This document shows positions 9,588 through 18,585 of a DNA stretch of 64,000 nt, one piece after another. The first letter of the stretch is position 1; each line of letters starts with the position of its first letter. Below the pieces are notes generated by a model. It made no database searches and was not told the DNA's origin. It was given only the letters and a program-made list of their open reading frames with translations. A program made the translations under genes and the position numbers. Origin of the DNA: Rubellimicrobium arenae (GTDB lineage Bacteria; Pseudomonadota; Alphaproteobacteria; Rhodobacterales; Rhodobacteraceae). The stretch is from assembly GCF_017916275.1 (NCBI RefSeq), contig NZ_JAFMST010000009.1, positions 62,001-126,000 on the forward strand, given 5' to 3'.

Positions 9588-10000
9588 CAGGTGCCCACCG
9601 CGCGGTCCAGATCCTCGCCCACCACCTGGCTGTCGATGTATTTCCGGCCCGCATCCATGGCGGCCGCCACCGCGTCCGGCACGGACTTGCGCCGCGACTT
9701 GGCCAGCTTGATCAGCATGGGCAGGTTCGCGCCGTACAGGATCCGGCGGTTCGAGGGGCCGCAGGCCCGCAGGCTCAGGTTCGACGGCGAGCCCCCGAAC
9801 ATGTCGGTGACGACGACCACGCCGTCGCCTTCGTCCACCGCATCCGCGGCGTCGCAGATCTCGCTCTGCTTCTGGGCCCGGTCATCCTCGGGCTGGATGG
9901 TGATGGCCTTCACGCCGGCCTGATGGCCCACCACATGCTCGACGGCGGCGAGGTATTCCTTCGCCAGGCCGCCATGCGCCACGATCACGATTCCGATCAT
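9587..10000 (-). CDS. PTS EIIA component, mannose family (regulatory)
   Basis: A 137-residue EIIA-Man domain starting MIGIVIVAHGGLAKEYL. The His in VAHG is the phosphorylation site. GVVVVTDMFGGSPSNLS is the conserved second motif. A GTG nine bases upstream is an alternative start; the ATG at 10000 matches the usual family beginning. No EIIB/C/D genes are present, so this is the stand-alone EIIA of the alphaproteobacterial PTS that receives phosphate from HPr and acts as a signalling protein. A 72-base gap separates it from rapZ. This gap holds a small hairpin (ACCCC/GGGGT) next to the start and may hold an internal promoter. Confidence 0.92.
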   Translation of the reverse strand: MIGIVIVAHGGLAKEYLAAVEHVVGHQAGVKAITIQPEDDRAQKQSEICDAADAVDEGDGVVVVTDMFGGSPSNLSLRACGPSNRRILYGANLPMLIKLAKSRRKSVPDAVAAAMDAGRKYIDSQVVGEDLDRAVGT

Positions 10001-10081
10001 CGGCGACACCCCGCAGGGGTCATGGTCCCGATACCGTTCATGCTGGCAGTCCCTTGCGGGCCAAGCTCACGTCCGACCACG

Positions 10082-11014
10082 TCATTGCCCTCGGGCCATT
10101 CCAACCCCGACCTCGGCCCGCCGTTCCAGTTCCCGATGCCGTTTAGACACCCGCCAACCCTCCTTCGCAAGGGCCTCGGCCAGCCTTTCGGCGACAGTGA
10201 CGGAACGGTGTTGCCCGCCCGTGCAGCCCAGGCCCACCGCCAGATGCGATTTCCCCTCGTCCCGGTAGGCCGGCAGGAGCAGGCCCAGCAGGTCCATGAG
10301 CCTTTGGAAGAAGGCCTCGTAGCGTGGGTCCGCCTCCACATAGGTGGCCACCGCCGCGTCCCGCCCGTCATGGGGGCGCAGGGCCGCCTCCCAGTGCGGA
10401 TTGCGCAGGAAACGGCAGTCCATCACCAGGTCGAGCCCCGGCGGGAGCCCCCGCTTGTAGGAAAAGCTTTCGATCGACACCGTCAGGGGCCGTCCGCCGG
10501 GCGGCGCGAACCAGCGGGCCACCTCCGCCCGCAGCTCGTGGGGGCTGAGGGCCGTGGTGTCGACCAGGATGTCGGCGCGCTCCCGCACCGGGGCGAGCAG
10601 CGCCCGCTCGGCCGCGATCCCGGTGGCCGGCGCGTCGTCGGGCGCCAGGGGATGCGGCCGGCGCGTTTCCGAATAGCGGCGCAGCAGCACCTCGTCCGAG
10701 CATTCAAGGAACAGGATCTCGACCGGCGCGCCGAAGGCCGTGGCGAGCTGCTCCTGGGCGCGGATCAGCGCGCCGGCGGAAAAGTCGCGGTTGCGGACAT
10801 CGAAGCCGAGCGCCAGCGGCCGCTCGAGCGGCGGTCCCTTCGCCAGGCGCGGCAGGAAGGACAGCGGCAGGTTGTCGATGACCTCGTAGCCCAGGTCCTC
10901 CAGGGCCCGGACCGCCGTGGAGCGGCCGGCGCCGGAGGGTCCGGTGACAAGGGCGATGCGATGGCCCCCGTCCGGCGCGGCGGAACGGGGCAAGTGCGCG
11001 AGGGGGCGCGTCAT
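10082..11014 (-). CDS. rapZ: RapZ-family nucleotide-binding protein (YvcJ/YhbJ)
   Basis: A 310-residue P-loop protein. [20 protein letters not shown] is the Walker A region (about residues 21-40), and [12 protein letters not shown] is the conserved stretch after it. The C-terminal domain contains [14 protein letters not shown], the signature that in E. coli binds RNA and RNase E. RapZ senses GlcN6P and targets small RNAs there; in alphaproteobacteria its role is less known. The start ATG overlaps the hprK stop (ATGA at 11011-11014). An upstream extension of the frame is only the hprK shadow. Its PTS context is conserved. Confidence 0.93.
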   Translation of the reverse strand: MTRPLAHLPRSAAPDGGHRIALVTGPSGAGRSTAVRALEDLGYEVIDNLPLSFLPRLAKGPPLERPLALGFDVRNRDFSAGALIRAQEQLATAFGAPVEILFLECSDEVLLRRYSETRRPHPLAPDDAPATGIAAERALLAPVRERADILVDTTALSPHELRAEVARWFAPPGGRPLTVSIESFSYKRGLPPGLDLVMDCRFLRNPHWEAALRPHDGRDAAVATYVEADPRYEAFFQRLMDLLGLLLPAYRDEGKSHLAVGLGCTGGQHRSVTVAERLAEALAKEGWRVSKRHRELERRAEVGVGMARGQ

Positions 11015-11457
11015 GTTGGCCTCTGGGTGGCCGGAACGCTCCGGCCGGACTTCAGATATTGAAGGATTCCGGCGGCGAAATGCCCACTCTCGGGCTTGTG
11101 AACGCAAGGCAGCGGAACCCCGAGGATGACCTCCTCGCGCCAGGGCGGCAGGCGTTCCGGTTCGATCCGGTCGAGGTCCACCACAAGCGCCACCACGGCC
11201 TCCTCCACTGCGCGTGCCTCCAATAGGCCAAGCCCGCGCGCTTCGATCAAGCCCCGGATTGCCGCAGGGCAGCGAGCGATCACCTGACCGTGCCCTCCGG
11301 CCCTCAGCTCCGTGCGATCGTCCGCCACCAAGCGGGCGCCCCAGGCCATCAGCTCCAGCCCGAGCGAGGATTTGCCCGATCCCGACGCCCCGCGGATCAG
11401 CACGGCCCGGCCGCGCCAGGCGACGGTGGTCGCATGAAGGATCAGGGGGGCGGCCAT
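11011..11457 (-). CDS. hprK: HPr kinase/phosphorylase, short alphaproteobacterial form
   Basis: A 148-residue protein equal to the catalytic C-terminal domain of HprK. It shows [15 protein letters not shown] (Walker A), [10 protein letters not shown] with paired Asp, and the late EVILGVPLP segment that corresponds to the catalytic loop. The N-terminal domain of Gram-positive HprK is missing, which is normal in Rhizobiales and Rhodobacterales. It should phosphorylate and dephosphorylate the Ser of HPr, encoded three genes downstream. It begins ten bases after the chvG stop and overlaps rapZ by four bases. Confidence 0.93.
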   Translation of the reverse strand: MAAPLILHATTVAWRGRAVLIRGASGSGKSSLGLELMAWGARLVADDRTELRAGGHGQVIARCPAAIRGLIEARGLGLLEARAVEEAVVALVVDLDRIEPERLPPWREEVILGVPLPCVHKPESGHFAAGILQYLKSGRSVPATQRPT

Positions 11458-11467
11458 GGGCGGCCTG

Positions 11468-13267
11468 TCAGACCGGCAGGCCCACGACGAAGCGGGCCCC
11501 CAGCGGCTCCGACGTGGGGTCGGCGTCGGTCGGGCGGATGTTCTCGGCCCAGATCACCCCGCCATGCGCTTCGACGATCTGCTTGGAAATGGCGAGCCCC
11601 AGCCCCGAGTTGTTGCCGAACTGCCCCGCCGGCCGCTCCGAATAGAAGCGCTGGAAGATCTTGGACAGGGACTCCTCGGGGATTCCGGGGCCGGTGTCCT
11701 CGACGACGACCAGGACGCGGTTCTCGCGCTGGCGGGCCCAGACGCGGATGGCGTCGCCTTCCTCGCAGAAGGACACCGCGTTGGTGATCAGGTTCACGAA
11801 GACCTGCGCCAGCCGACCTTCCAGCCCCTGGATCACGATCGGCTGCGACGGCAGGTCGGTGATGAAGTCGATCCCCTTGGCGCGCGCTTCCTCGCCCAGG
11901 AAATCCTCGAGCGAGCGCAGCATCTTGAGGAGGTCGAAGGGTTTCTCCTCCTCCTTGACCAGCTCGCTGTCCAGCCGCGACGCGTTCGAGATGTCCGACA
12001 CCAGCCGGTCGAGCCGCCGGACATCGTGCTCGATGATCTCGAGCAGCTTCTCGCGCTGGTCGTCCCGCCGGGCGAACGGAAAGCTGCCGACCGCCGACCG
12101 CAGCGAGGCGAGCGGGTTCTTGATCTCGTGCGCCACGTCGGCCGCGAACTGCTCGTTGGCCTCGATCCGTTCGTAAAGCGCCGTGACCATGCCGCGCATC
12201 GCCGCCGACAGGCGCCCGATCTCGTCGGGGCGCGCGGTGAGGTCGGGGATGCGCACGCGGCGGGGCGCCATGCTGCGGGCGTTGGGCTCGCGCCCGGACT
12301 CGGCGGCGGCGGCCAGGTCGGACAGGGGGTTCGCGATGGTCGAGGCCAGAACCAGGCTGAGGCCGATGGACACCAGCGCCACGACCGAGAACATCCGCAG
12401 GACCTGCTCGCGTTCGCGGCGCGCCAGGGCATCCACCTCGCCCGCGGGGTTGCGGACCACCACGACGCCAACCGGCTGGCCGTCCCGGACCACCGGAACG
12501 GCGACGGTCAGGATCGTGTGCCCGTCCGCGTCGGTCAGGGTCTCGATCCGGGTGCCATGGGCCAGCGCGTGCTCCAGGAGCGCGCTCGGGGTGCCGCGCC
12601 CGGGGTCCTGCCCGCCGCCGCCCCACTGGGCCGCGTCGCCGGCCGGCAGCAGGTCCGCCAGCCCGTCCCAGAAGCCGTTGAGCAGGTCGGTGAGCAGCGT
12701 CTGCCCTGCCTCCTCGTCGAGATCCGGCACCGCCTCGCCCCGCTTCGGCGCGGCGACGGCCACGAGCTGGCGCTCGGCGTCGAACAGGAAGCCCTGCACC
12801 CCGCCGCTCAGACCGAGTCCCGCGAAGGCGGCGCCGACCTCGCGGGCCGCCTCGGTGCCGCGCCGCATCGGCCCTTCCCCCGGCAGGCGGGCGGCGACGA
12901 GCTGCGCCACCAGCTCCGCCTCGCTCACGAGGCCGCGGGCGCGCTGCACCGTGAGGCTGCTGCGGGACGGAGAGATCCAGAGCATCCCCGCCACCAGCAG
13001 CACCAGCGCGATCAGGTTGAAGAGGATGATCTTCCGCGCGAGCGGCGAGTGATGCAGCGTGATCAGGCTGTGCAGGCGCGACCGTGGCCCTGCGCCCTCC
13101 GCCGAGGAGGTCCAGTCGTCGCCCAGGATGACCTCGCTGGCCGACTCCGCACCCGTCTCGTGCTCCGGCGCCTCCGACCTGTGGGTCAGGGCCCGGAGCG
13201 CGTGGCGCACCGACTTCAGGTCCCGGACATCGACCGTCTGATGCGCCTCGTCGGGCCCGGAGGCCAT
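11468..13267 (-). CDS. chvG: sensor histidine kinase ChvG
   Basis: A 599-residue membrane kinase. A cytoplasmic N-terminus of about 90 residues is followed by a membrane segment (KIILFNLIALVLLVAGML), a long periplasmic sensor domain, a second membrane segment (VVALVSIGLSLVLASTIA), HAMP, then DVAHEIKNPLASLRSAV with the phosphorylated His. The ATPase domain shows NLITNAVSF (N box), VEDTGPGIPEE (G1) and GLGLAISKQI (G2). It pairs with ChvI just upstream, four bases away. In alphaproteobacteria ChvG responds to acid and envelope stress. The ATG at 13267 gives the usual family N-terminus; the longer upstream frame overlaps chvI and is rejected. Confidence 0.95.
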   Translation of the reverse strand: MASGPDEAHQTVDVRDLKSVRHALRALTHRSEAPEHETGAESASEVILGDDWTSSAEGAGPRSRLHSLITLHHSPLARKIILFNLIALVLLVAGMLWISPSRSSLTVQRARGLVSEAELVAQLVAARLPGEGPMRRGTEAAREVGAAFAGLGLSGGVQGFLFDAERQLVAVAAPKRGEAVPDLDEEAGQTLLTDLLNGFWDGLADLLPAGDAAQWGGGGQDPGRGTPSALLEHALAHGTRIETLTDADGHTILTVAVPVVRDGQPVGVVVVRNPAGEVDALARREREQVLRMFSVVALVSIGLSLVLASTIANPLSDLAAAAESGREPNARSMAPRRVRIPDLTARPDEIGRLSAAMRGMVTALYERIEANEQFAADVAHEIKNPLASLRSAVGSFPFARRDDQREKLLEIIEHDVRRLDRLVSDISNASRLDSELVKEEEKPFDLLKMLRSLEDFLGEEARAKGIDFITDLPSQPIVIQGLEGRLAQVFVNLITNAVSFCEEGDAIRVWARQRENRVLVVVEDTGPGIPEESLSKIFQRFYSERPAGQFGNNSGLGLAISKQIVEAHGGVIWAENIRPTDADPTSEPLGARFVVGLPV

Positions 13268-13271
13268 CGCG

Positions 13272-13976
13272 TCACTCTTCGTTGTAGCGGTATCCGATGC
13301 CGTACAACGTCTCGATGGCGGAGAAGTCGTCGTCAACCATGCGCATCTTCTTCCGCAGCCGCTTGATGTGGCTGTCGATCGTGCGGTCGTCCACATAGAC
13401 CTGGTCGTCGTAGGCCACGTCCATGAGCTGGTCGCGCGACTTCACGAAGCCGGGCCGCTGGGCCAGCGCCTGCAGCAGCAGGAACTCGGTCACCGTGAGC
13501 GAGACGTCCTTGCCCTTCCACTTCACCGCATGGCGCAGCGGGTCCATGACGAGGTTGCCGCGCACCAGGGTCCGGGTCTCGGCCTCGGGCTCGGCGGATT
13601 CGGGGATGGCGCGGGCCTCCTGGCGGCGCAGCAGGGCGCGGATGCGCTCGACCAGCAGGCGCTGCGAGAACGGCTTCTTGACGTAGTCGTCCGCCCCCAT
13701 GCGCAGGCCCAGGACCTCGTCGATCTCGTCGTCCTTCGAGGTCAGGAAGATGACGGGGATCGACGACTTCTGCCGCAGGCGCTGCAGCAGGTCCATGCCG
13801 TCCATCCGGGGCATCTTGATATCGAGCACCGCCATGTCGGGCATGCGCTTGCTGAAGGCCTCGAAAGCCGACTGCCCGTCATTGTAGGTCTCGACCTCGA
13901 AGCCTTCGGCTTCCAGGGTCATGGATACGGACGTCAGGATATTCCTGTCGTCATCCACGAGAGCGATCTTCGACAT
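13272..13976 (-). CDS. chvI: response regulator ChvI
   Basis: A 234-residue OmpR-type regulator. The receiver domain has LVDDDRN (acidic pocket), [13 protein letters not shown] (phospho-accepting Asp about residue 52), FLTSKDDE and YVKKPFS (conserved Lys). The C-terminal winged helix ends with [15 protein letters not shown] and [10 protein letters not shown]. It is the first gene of the operon that continues with chvG, hprK, rapZ, EIIA and ptsH. It is transcribed away from pckA across a 300-base region. Confidence 0.97.
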   Translation of the reverse strand: MSKIALVDDDRNILTSVSMTLEAEGFEVETYNDGQSAFEAFSKRMPDMAVLDIKMPRMDGMDLLQRLRQKSSIPVIFLTSKDDEIDEVLGLRMGADDYVKKPFSQRLLVERIRALLRRQEARAIPESAEPEAETRTLVRGNLVMDPLRHAVKWKGKDVSLTVTEFLLLQALAQRPGFVKSRDQLMDVAYDDQVYVDDRTIDSHIKRLRKKMRMVDDDFSAIETLYGIGYRYNEE

Positions 13977-14276
13977 CCGCGTCTCCCTCGACTGCGTGGG
14001 TGATTTCTTGTCGGTGTGGCCTCAGCCGGCTGTGTCACTTCTGCCCGAACGAATCAACCCTTGGATGTATGGGGCGACATTGTGTCCTGTCTCATCCTCT
14101 TGAACCCATCATTCTGGCTGAATCCAGTCCTTGACGCCCTAAACGTAAACAAGATCCTAACGCTGGTTGCGCTAACATGACAAGTGCTTGCGCTAACAGA
14201 CTTTTTCCATTTTTCAGCTCTGCTATGTCGGTTGGACAGGCGCCGGTGGGGCGCCTTTGCAACAGGAGCGAGGACG
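13977..14276. promoter_or_regulatory. chvI/pckA divergent promoter region
   Basis: A 300-base gene-free stretch, AT-richer than its surroundings. It must hold the chvI promoter (minus) and the pckA promoter (plus). TTGACG at 14131 is a possible -35 for pckA. Two operator-like repeats near the pckA side are listed separately. AGGAG at 14264 serves as the pckA ribosome-binding site. I see no RNA gene or small frame that looks coding here. Confidence 0.6.
14167..14198 (+). promoter_or_regulatory. two LacI-type operator copies upstream of pckA
   Basis: TTGCGCTAACA occurs twice, at 14167-14177 and 14188-14198, 21 bases apart (two helical turns). Each is an imperfect version of the GTTAGC/GCTAAC palindrome found intact upstream of pyk (40865-40876): the right half is identical and the left half matches at four of six positions. 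Proposed as binding sites of a CceR/PckR-type LacI-family regulator. Confidence 0.65.
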
Positions 14277-15875
14277 ATGGATCACGGACGCGTCAACCCG
14301 GCCATGCCGATCGAGGCGCAGGGATTTTCGGGGCTCGCGTCGGTCTATTACAACCTGCTCGAGCCCGATCTGGTCGAAGCCGCGCTCTGCGCGGGCGAAG
14401 GACGGCTGGGCCGCGGCGGGGTTCTCCTGGTCGAAACGGGCAAGTTCACCGGCCGTTCGCCCAAGGACAAGCACGTCGTCCGCCGCCCCGCCTCCGAGGA
14501 CCAGGTCTGGTGGGACTGCAACGCGAGCATGGAGCCCGGGGCCTTCGAGCGCCTCAAGGCCGACATGCTGGCGCATCTCGAGGACCGCTCGGTCCATGTC
14601 CAGGACCTGTGGGCCGGCGCGGACGAGACGCTCCGCCTGAACATGCGGATGGTCACGGAACGCGCCTGGCACGCGCTCTTCGTGCGCCATCTGCTGCGCC
14701 GCCCCCCGCGCGAGGCGCTGGACAGCTTCGCCCCCGACTGGACGCTGCTCAACTGCCCGTCCTTCACCGCCGATCCGGAACGCCACGGCTGCCGCAGCGG
14801 CACGGTGATCGCCCTCGACCTCGAACAGCGGTGGGTCCTGATCGCCGGGACCGACTACGCGGGCGAGAACAAGAAGGCCGTCTTCACCATCCTGAACTGG
14901 CTCCTGCCCGACCAGGGCGTGCTGCCCATGCACTGCTCGGCCAACCACGCGCCCGGCGACCCGGATGACGCGGCGGTGTTCTTCGGCCTGTCGGGGACCG
15001 GCAAGACCACGCTGTCCGCGGACCCCTCGCGCGTGCTGCTGGGCGACGACGAGCATGGCTGGTCCGACCGCGGCCTCTTCAACATGGAGGGGGGCTGCTA
15101 CGCCAAGACGCTGAACCTGTCGGCCGAGGCCGAGCCCGCGATCTTCGCCACCACCTCGCGCTTCGGCACCGTGATCGAGAACATGGGCTACGACGCCGAG
15201 ACCTGCGAGCTCGACTTCGCGGACGCCTCGCGCACGGCGAACACCCGCTGCGCCTACCCGCTGGACGCGATCCCGAACGCTTCGGCGACCGGGCTGTCGG
15301 GCCATCCCCGGCACGTGGTCATGCTGACCTGCGACGCCTTCGGGGTGCTGCCGCCCATCGCGCGCCTCACCCCCGCGCAGGCGATGTACCACTTCCTGTC
15401 CGGCTTCACCGCCAAGGTCGCGGGCACCGAGCGCGGCGTCACCGAGCCCGAGCCCACCTTCTCGGCCTGCTTCGGCGCGCCGTTCCTGCCGCGCCGCCCC
15501 GAGGCCTACGGCAAGCTCCTGGCCGCCAAGATGGCCCGGCACGGCGCGGAGTGCTGGCTCGTGAACACCGGCTGGACCGGCGGCGCCTACGGGACGGGCC
15601 GGCGGATGCCCATCGCGGCGACGCGGGCGCTCCTGGCTTCGGCGCTGGACGGACGCCTGTCCCGGGGGCGGTTCCGCCGCGACCCGTTCTTCGGCTTCGA
15701 GGTGCCGGTCGCCGTGGAGGGGGTGGACCCCGCCCTCCTCGACCCGCGCGGCACCTGGGCCGATCCGCTGGCCTACGACGCGCAGGCCAGGAAGCTGGTG
15801 GGGATGTTCGCCCAGAACTTCGAACGGTTCGAGCGGCTCATCGACGAGGACACCCGCGCCGTGGCCCTGGGCTGA
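14277..15875 (+). CDS. pckA: phosphoenolpyruvate carboxykinase (ATP)
   Basis: A 532-residue enzyme starting [16 protein letters not shown], the usual alphaproteobacterial beginning. [11 protein letters not shown] (about residue 237) is the kinase-1a P-loop, [11 protein letters not shown] the metal-binding kinase-2-like region, and [11 protein letters not shown] near residue 60 binds PEP/oxaloacetate. It converts oxaloacetate plus ATP to PEP and CO2, the first committed step of gluconeogenesis. AGGAG lies eight bases upstream of the chosen ATG; a longer frame from 14184 would run through the operator region and is rejected. Control by a LacI-type regulator is suggested by two operator copies upstream, and the neighbouring ChvI operon is transcribed away from it. 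Confidence 0.97.
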   Translation: MDHGRVNPAMPIEAQGFSGLASVYYNLLEPDLVEAALCAGEGRLGRGGVLLVETGKFTGRSPKDKHVVRRPASEDQVWWDCNASMEPGAFERLKADMLAHLEDRSVHVQDLWAGADETLRLNMRMVTERAWHALFVRHLLRRPPREALDSFAPDWTLLNCPSFTADPERHGCRSGTVIALDLEQRWVLIAGTDYAGENKKAVFTILNWLLPDQGVLPMHCSANHAPGDPDDAAVFFGLSGTGKTTLSADPSRVLLGDDEHGWSDRGLFNMEGGCYAKTLNLSAEAEPAIFATTSRFGTVIENMGYDAETCELDFADASRTANTRCAYPLDAIPNASATGLSGHPRHVVMLTCDAFGVLPPIARLTPAQAMYHFLSGFTAKVAGTERGVTEPEPTFSACFGAPFLPRRPEAYGKLLAAKMARHGAECWLVNTGWTGGAYGTGRRMPIAATRALLASALDGRLSRGRFRRDPFFGFEVPVAVEGVDPALLDPRGTWADPLAYDAQARKLVGMFAQNFERFERLIDEDTRAVALG

Positions 15876-15914
15876 GGCGCGGGGGCGGCCCGCCCGGTGT
15901 CGGAGCCGGGCGGG

Positions 15915-16418
15915 TCAGGCCCCTGACAGCCGCGACAGGTCGTAGCCGTTGAAGTCCAGCATCTCCCGCGCCGCGACGGCCCGGTCGGGAGAGGCCTCGC
16001 CCGGCCGGTCCATGACCCAGCCGAACCGCCCATCCGGGGTGCCGACGACCGCCGTCCGGAAGTCGTCATCGACCCAAAGCACCCAAAGCTCCAGCCCGCC
16101 CTCTTCCCGGGGGACGAAGCGGCCCTGCCCGGCGGCCGTCGTCGAGACCCGCTCGGTCCCGCCCGGCCCAGCAAAGCTCCAGCCCGCGCTCGCGTCCGAC
16201 CCCACCGCGATCGAGACCCGCGTCCCGGGGCTCGCGAAGGGCAGGCCGGGATAGGACTGCGCGATCACCCAGTCCCCCGCGAGATCCGAGGCCGTCCCGC
16301 GCAGCGTCGAGGCGATGGGCTGCCCCCGGTCGCGGAACGACGGCGCCGCGGCGGGCGGCGTCGCGGCCTCCCGCCCGCAGGCGGCAAGGAGGAGGAGCAG
16401 GGCAAGGGCACGGCGCAT
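15915..16418 (-). CDS. lipocalin-like outer-membrane lipoprotein
   Basis: A 167-residue protein. MRRALALLLLLAACG is a lipoprotein signal with lipobox LAAC, so the mature protein begins at Cys14. GDWVIAQSYPGLPF resembles the first conserved lipocalin block (GxW). The later LWVLWVDDDFRTAVVGTPDGRFGWVMDR corresponds to the Blc-type block WVLWxDxDYxxAxVGxP, as in Lipocalin_2 proteins. The C-terminus LDFNGYDLSRL is also typical. Such proteins bind lipids or hydrophobic ligands at the envelope. GGAGAT lies upstream of the ATG. A longer frame upstream is rejected since it would bury the signal peptide. Confidence 0.8.
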   Translation of the reverse strand: MRRALALLLLLAACGREAATPPAAAPSFRDRGQPIASTLRGTASDLAGDWVIAQSYPGLPFASPGTRVSIAVGSDASAGWSFAGPGGTERVSTTAAGQGRFVPREEGGLELWVLWVDDDFRTAVVGTPDGRFGWVMDRPGEASPDRAVAAREMLDFNGYDLSRLSGA

Positions 16419-16577
16419 GGGGATCTCCGAATGGCGTCCGGCCAGCATAGCGGCTGCGGCGACGCGCTCCACCCCCGGGCCGGGCCCGCTCCGCAAAGGA
16501 AACGGGACCGGACCGGCGGCCCCGCCCCGGCCTCAGCGCCGGCGGCCGCCGCCCCTCGGGCGCAAGGCCGGCCGACC

Positions 16578-17618
16578 CTAGTAGGGCAGCGGATGGGCGC
16601 GGTTGACCTCGTCGATCCGCTTGGCGAGATCCGGCCCCACGCTCGTCTCAAGTCCGGCCAGGATGCGGGACAACTGGTTGGCGCTGGTCGCCCCGAAGAT
16701 GGGGATGCTCGGAAAGGGCCGCGTCCGGTGCCAGGCCAGCGCCATGTGGACCGGGTCCATCCCCGCCTCGCGCGCGACGCCATGGTAGGCCGCCACCGCG
16801 CCGTCCACGCGGGGGCTGGCGCGTCCGCCCAGGTCGCCGTTCAGCGCCTTCCTCGACGCCGGGGGCAACGCGCCGTCCAGGTACTTGCCGGTCAACAGCC
16901 CCGCCCCCAGCGGCGAAAAGGCGAGCAGCGTCACGCCTTCGTTCACCGCCACCTCGGCCAGGTCGGTGTCGTACAGCCGCGCAAGCAGCGAATATTCGTT
17001 CTGCACCGTGCGGACCACCGGCGCGCCCAGCGCCTCGGCCCGGTCGATCCAGCGCACCGTCCCCCAGGCGGTCTCGTTCGACAGCCCGAACTCCCGGATC
17101 TTGCCCTCGGCCCGCAGATCCGACAGCTGCCCCAGCACGTCGTCCATGACCGACAGGTTCGCGGCCTTGTCCTGGCTCGACGGGTCGTAGCTCCAGTTGC
17201 GCCGGAAATGGTAATGGGACCGCGCCGGCCAGTGCAGCTGGTACAGGTCGATCACATCCGTCCGCAGCCGCTTCAGCGACGCCTCGCACGCGGCCTTGAC
17301 GGTGCCGTCCCCGAACCCCTGCGCGCCCCGGATGGCGTTGTTCGGCCCGCAGACCTTGGTCGCCAGCACCACCTCGGCCCGGCGGCCGCGGGCGGCGAAC
17401 CAGCGGCCCAGGAACTCCTCGCTCCGGCCCGCCGTTTCCTTGGTGACCGGGTTCACCGGATACATCTCGGCGCAATCCCAAAGCGTGACGCCCGCCTCCA
17501 GCGCCATGTCCATCTGGCGGTGCGCGTCGTCCTCGGGCGTCTGGTTGCCAAAGGTCATCGTCCCCAGCGCCCATTCCGACACCCGGACGCCCGACCGCCC
17601 CAGTTCCACTTGCCGCAT
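16578..17618 (-). CDS. aldo/keto reductase, Tas-like
   Basis: A 346-residue (beta/alpha)8 oxidoreductase of the Tas/YajO-type aldo/keto reductase branch. The catalytic tetrad is visible: Asp and Tyr in TLWDCAEMYPVNP, Lys in VLATKVCGPN, His in DLYQLHWPAR. The C-terminal FSPLGAGLLTGKYLDG and PSIPIFGATSANQL form the NADP(H)-binding end. Tas in E. coli is an NADP(H)-dependent reductase of unclear substrate, and the same caution applies here. It is transcribed away from the SDR gene across about 155 bases. Confidence 0.9.
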   Translation of the reverse strand: MRQVELGRSGVRVSEWALGTMTFGNQTPEDDAHRQMDMALEAGVTLWDCAEMYPVNPVTKETAGRSEEFLGRWFAARGRRAEVVLATKVCGPNNAIRGAQGFGDGTVKAACEASLKRLRTDVIDLYQLHWPARSHYHFRRNWSYDPSSQDKAANLSVMDDVLGQLSDLRAEGKIREFGLSNETAWGTVRWIDRAEALGAPVVRTVQNEYSLLARLYDTDLAEVAVNEGVTLLAFSPLGAGLLTGKYLDGALPPASRKALNGDLGGRASPRVDGAVAAYHGVAREAGMDPVHMALAWHRTRPFPSIPIFGATSANQLSRILAGLETSVGPDLAKRIDEVNRAHPLPY

Positions 17619-17773
17619 TCCCGTCCCTTTCGCCTGGTCGCGCGGACCTTAAGGCGCCGCGCCAAAGGGGCAAGCGCCGGACAGGCAGGCGCCGGGCCGC
17701 CGCCTTGACCCGGATCAAGGTGCGCGGCCGATCCGGCAGGCTAACTTCGCCCCGACGCAACACGGAGGCTTCC

Positions 17774-18514
17774 ATGCCGAACGACTTCACTGGACAGACC
17801 GCCATCGTCACCGGGGCCGCCTCGGGCATCGGCCTCGCCATCGCGCGGGAGCTGGCGCAGTCCGGCGCCCGCGTCATCCTGAGCGACCTCCACGAGGAGG
17901 CGCTGGCCCGCGCCACGGACGGCCACCCGGATGCCCTCACCAAGGCCTGCGACGTGGCCGACGCCGCCCAGGTCGAGGCGCTGGTGAACTTTGCCGTCGA
18001 ACGGACCGGCGGCCTCCACCTCCTCGTCAACAACGCCGGGATCGGCGGCCCCTCGGCGCCCACCGGCGAATATCCCCTCGACGGCTGGCACAAGGTCATC
18101 GACATCAACCTGCACGGCGTCTTCTACGGGATGCGCTACGGGCTGCCCGCCATCGAACGGTCCGGCGGCGGCGCCATCGTCAACATCACCTCGATCCTGG
18201 GATCGGTGGGCTTCGCGGGCGCCCCGGCCTATGTCGCGGCCAAGCACGCCGTGGTGGGCCTGACCAAGAACGCCGCCATCGAGTATGCGACCCGGGGCGT
18301 CCGCATCAATGCGGTCGGCCCCGCCTTCATCCGCACCCCCCTCCTCGACGCCCTGGGCGAGGAGGCCCTGACCGCCATCGCCCAGCGCCATCCGGTCCAG
18401 CGGCTCGGCACGCCCGAGGAGGTCGCGGCCCTGACCTGCTTCCTCCTGTCCAAGGAAGCGAGCTTCATCACCGGCAGCTACCACCTCGTGGACGGGGCCT
18501 ACACCGCCCAGTAG
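17774..18514 (+). CDS. short-chain dehydrogenase/reductase (SDR)
   Basis: A 246-residue classical [18 protein letters not shown] is the TGxxxGIG cofactor motif. [10 protein letters not shown] is the NNAG motif, SILGSVGF carries the catalytic Ser, and [10 protein letters not shown] carries Tyr and Lys (YxxxK). SDLHEEALA after beta-2 has Asp at the cofactor-selecting position, which favours NAD(H). GGAGG lies seven bases upstream of the chosen ATG; the ORF extension upstream lacks coding character. The substrate is unknown; the overall look is near glucose/3-oxoacyl-type dehydrogenases. Confidence 0.9.
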   Translation: MPNDFTGQTAIVTGAASGIGLAIARELAQSGARVILSDLHEEALARATDGHPDALTKACDVADAAQVEALVNFAVERTGGLHLLVNNAGIGGPSAPTGEYPLDGWHKVIDINLHGVFYGMRYGLPAIERSGGGAIVNITSILGSVGFAGAPAYVAAKHAVVGLTKNAAIEYATRGVRINAVGPAFIRTPLLDALGEEALTAIAQRHPVQRLGTPEEVAALTCFLLSKEASFITGSYHLVDGAYTAQ

Positions 18515-18585
18515 CGCAAGGCAGCGTTGCTCTAGCGGTCGCCGGAATCGGCCGCTACATGGGGGGCGCATCGAAAGGGCCCCCC

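Noticed and set aside
14184-14276. N-terminal extension of PckA by 31 residues
   Set aside because: The extension overlaps the operator repeat and lacks a ribosome-binding site; the ATG at 14277 has AGGAG and the normal family start.
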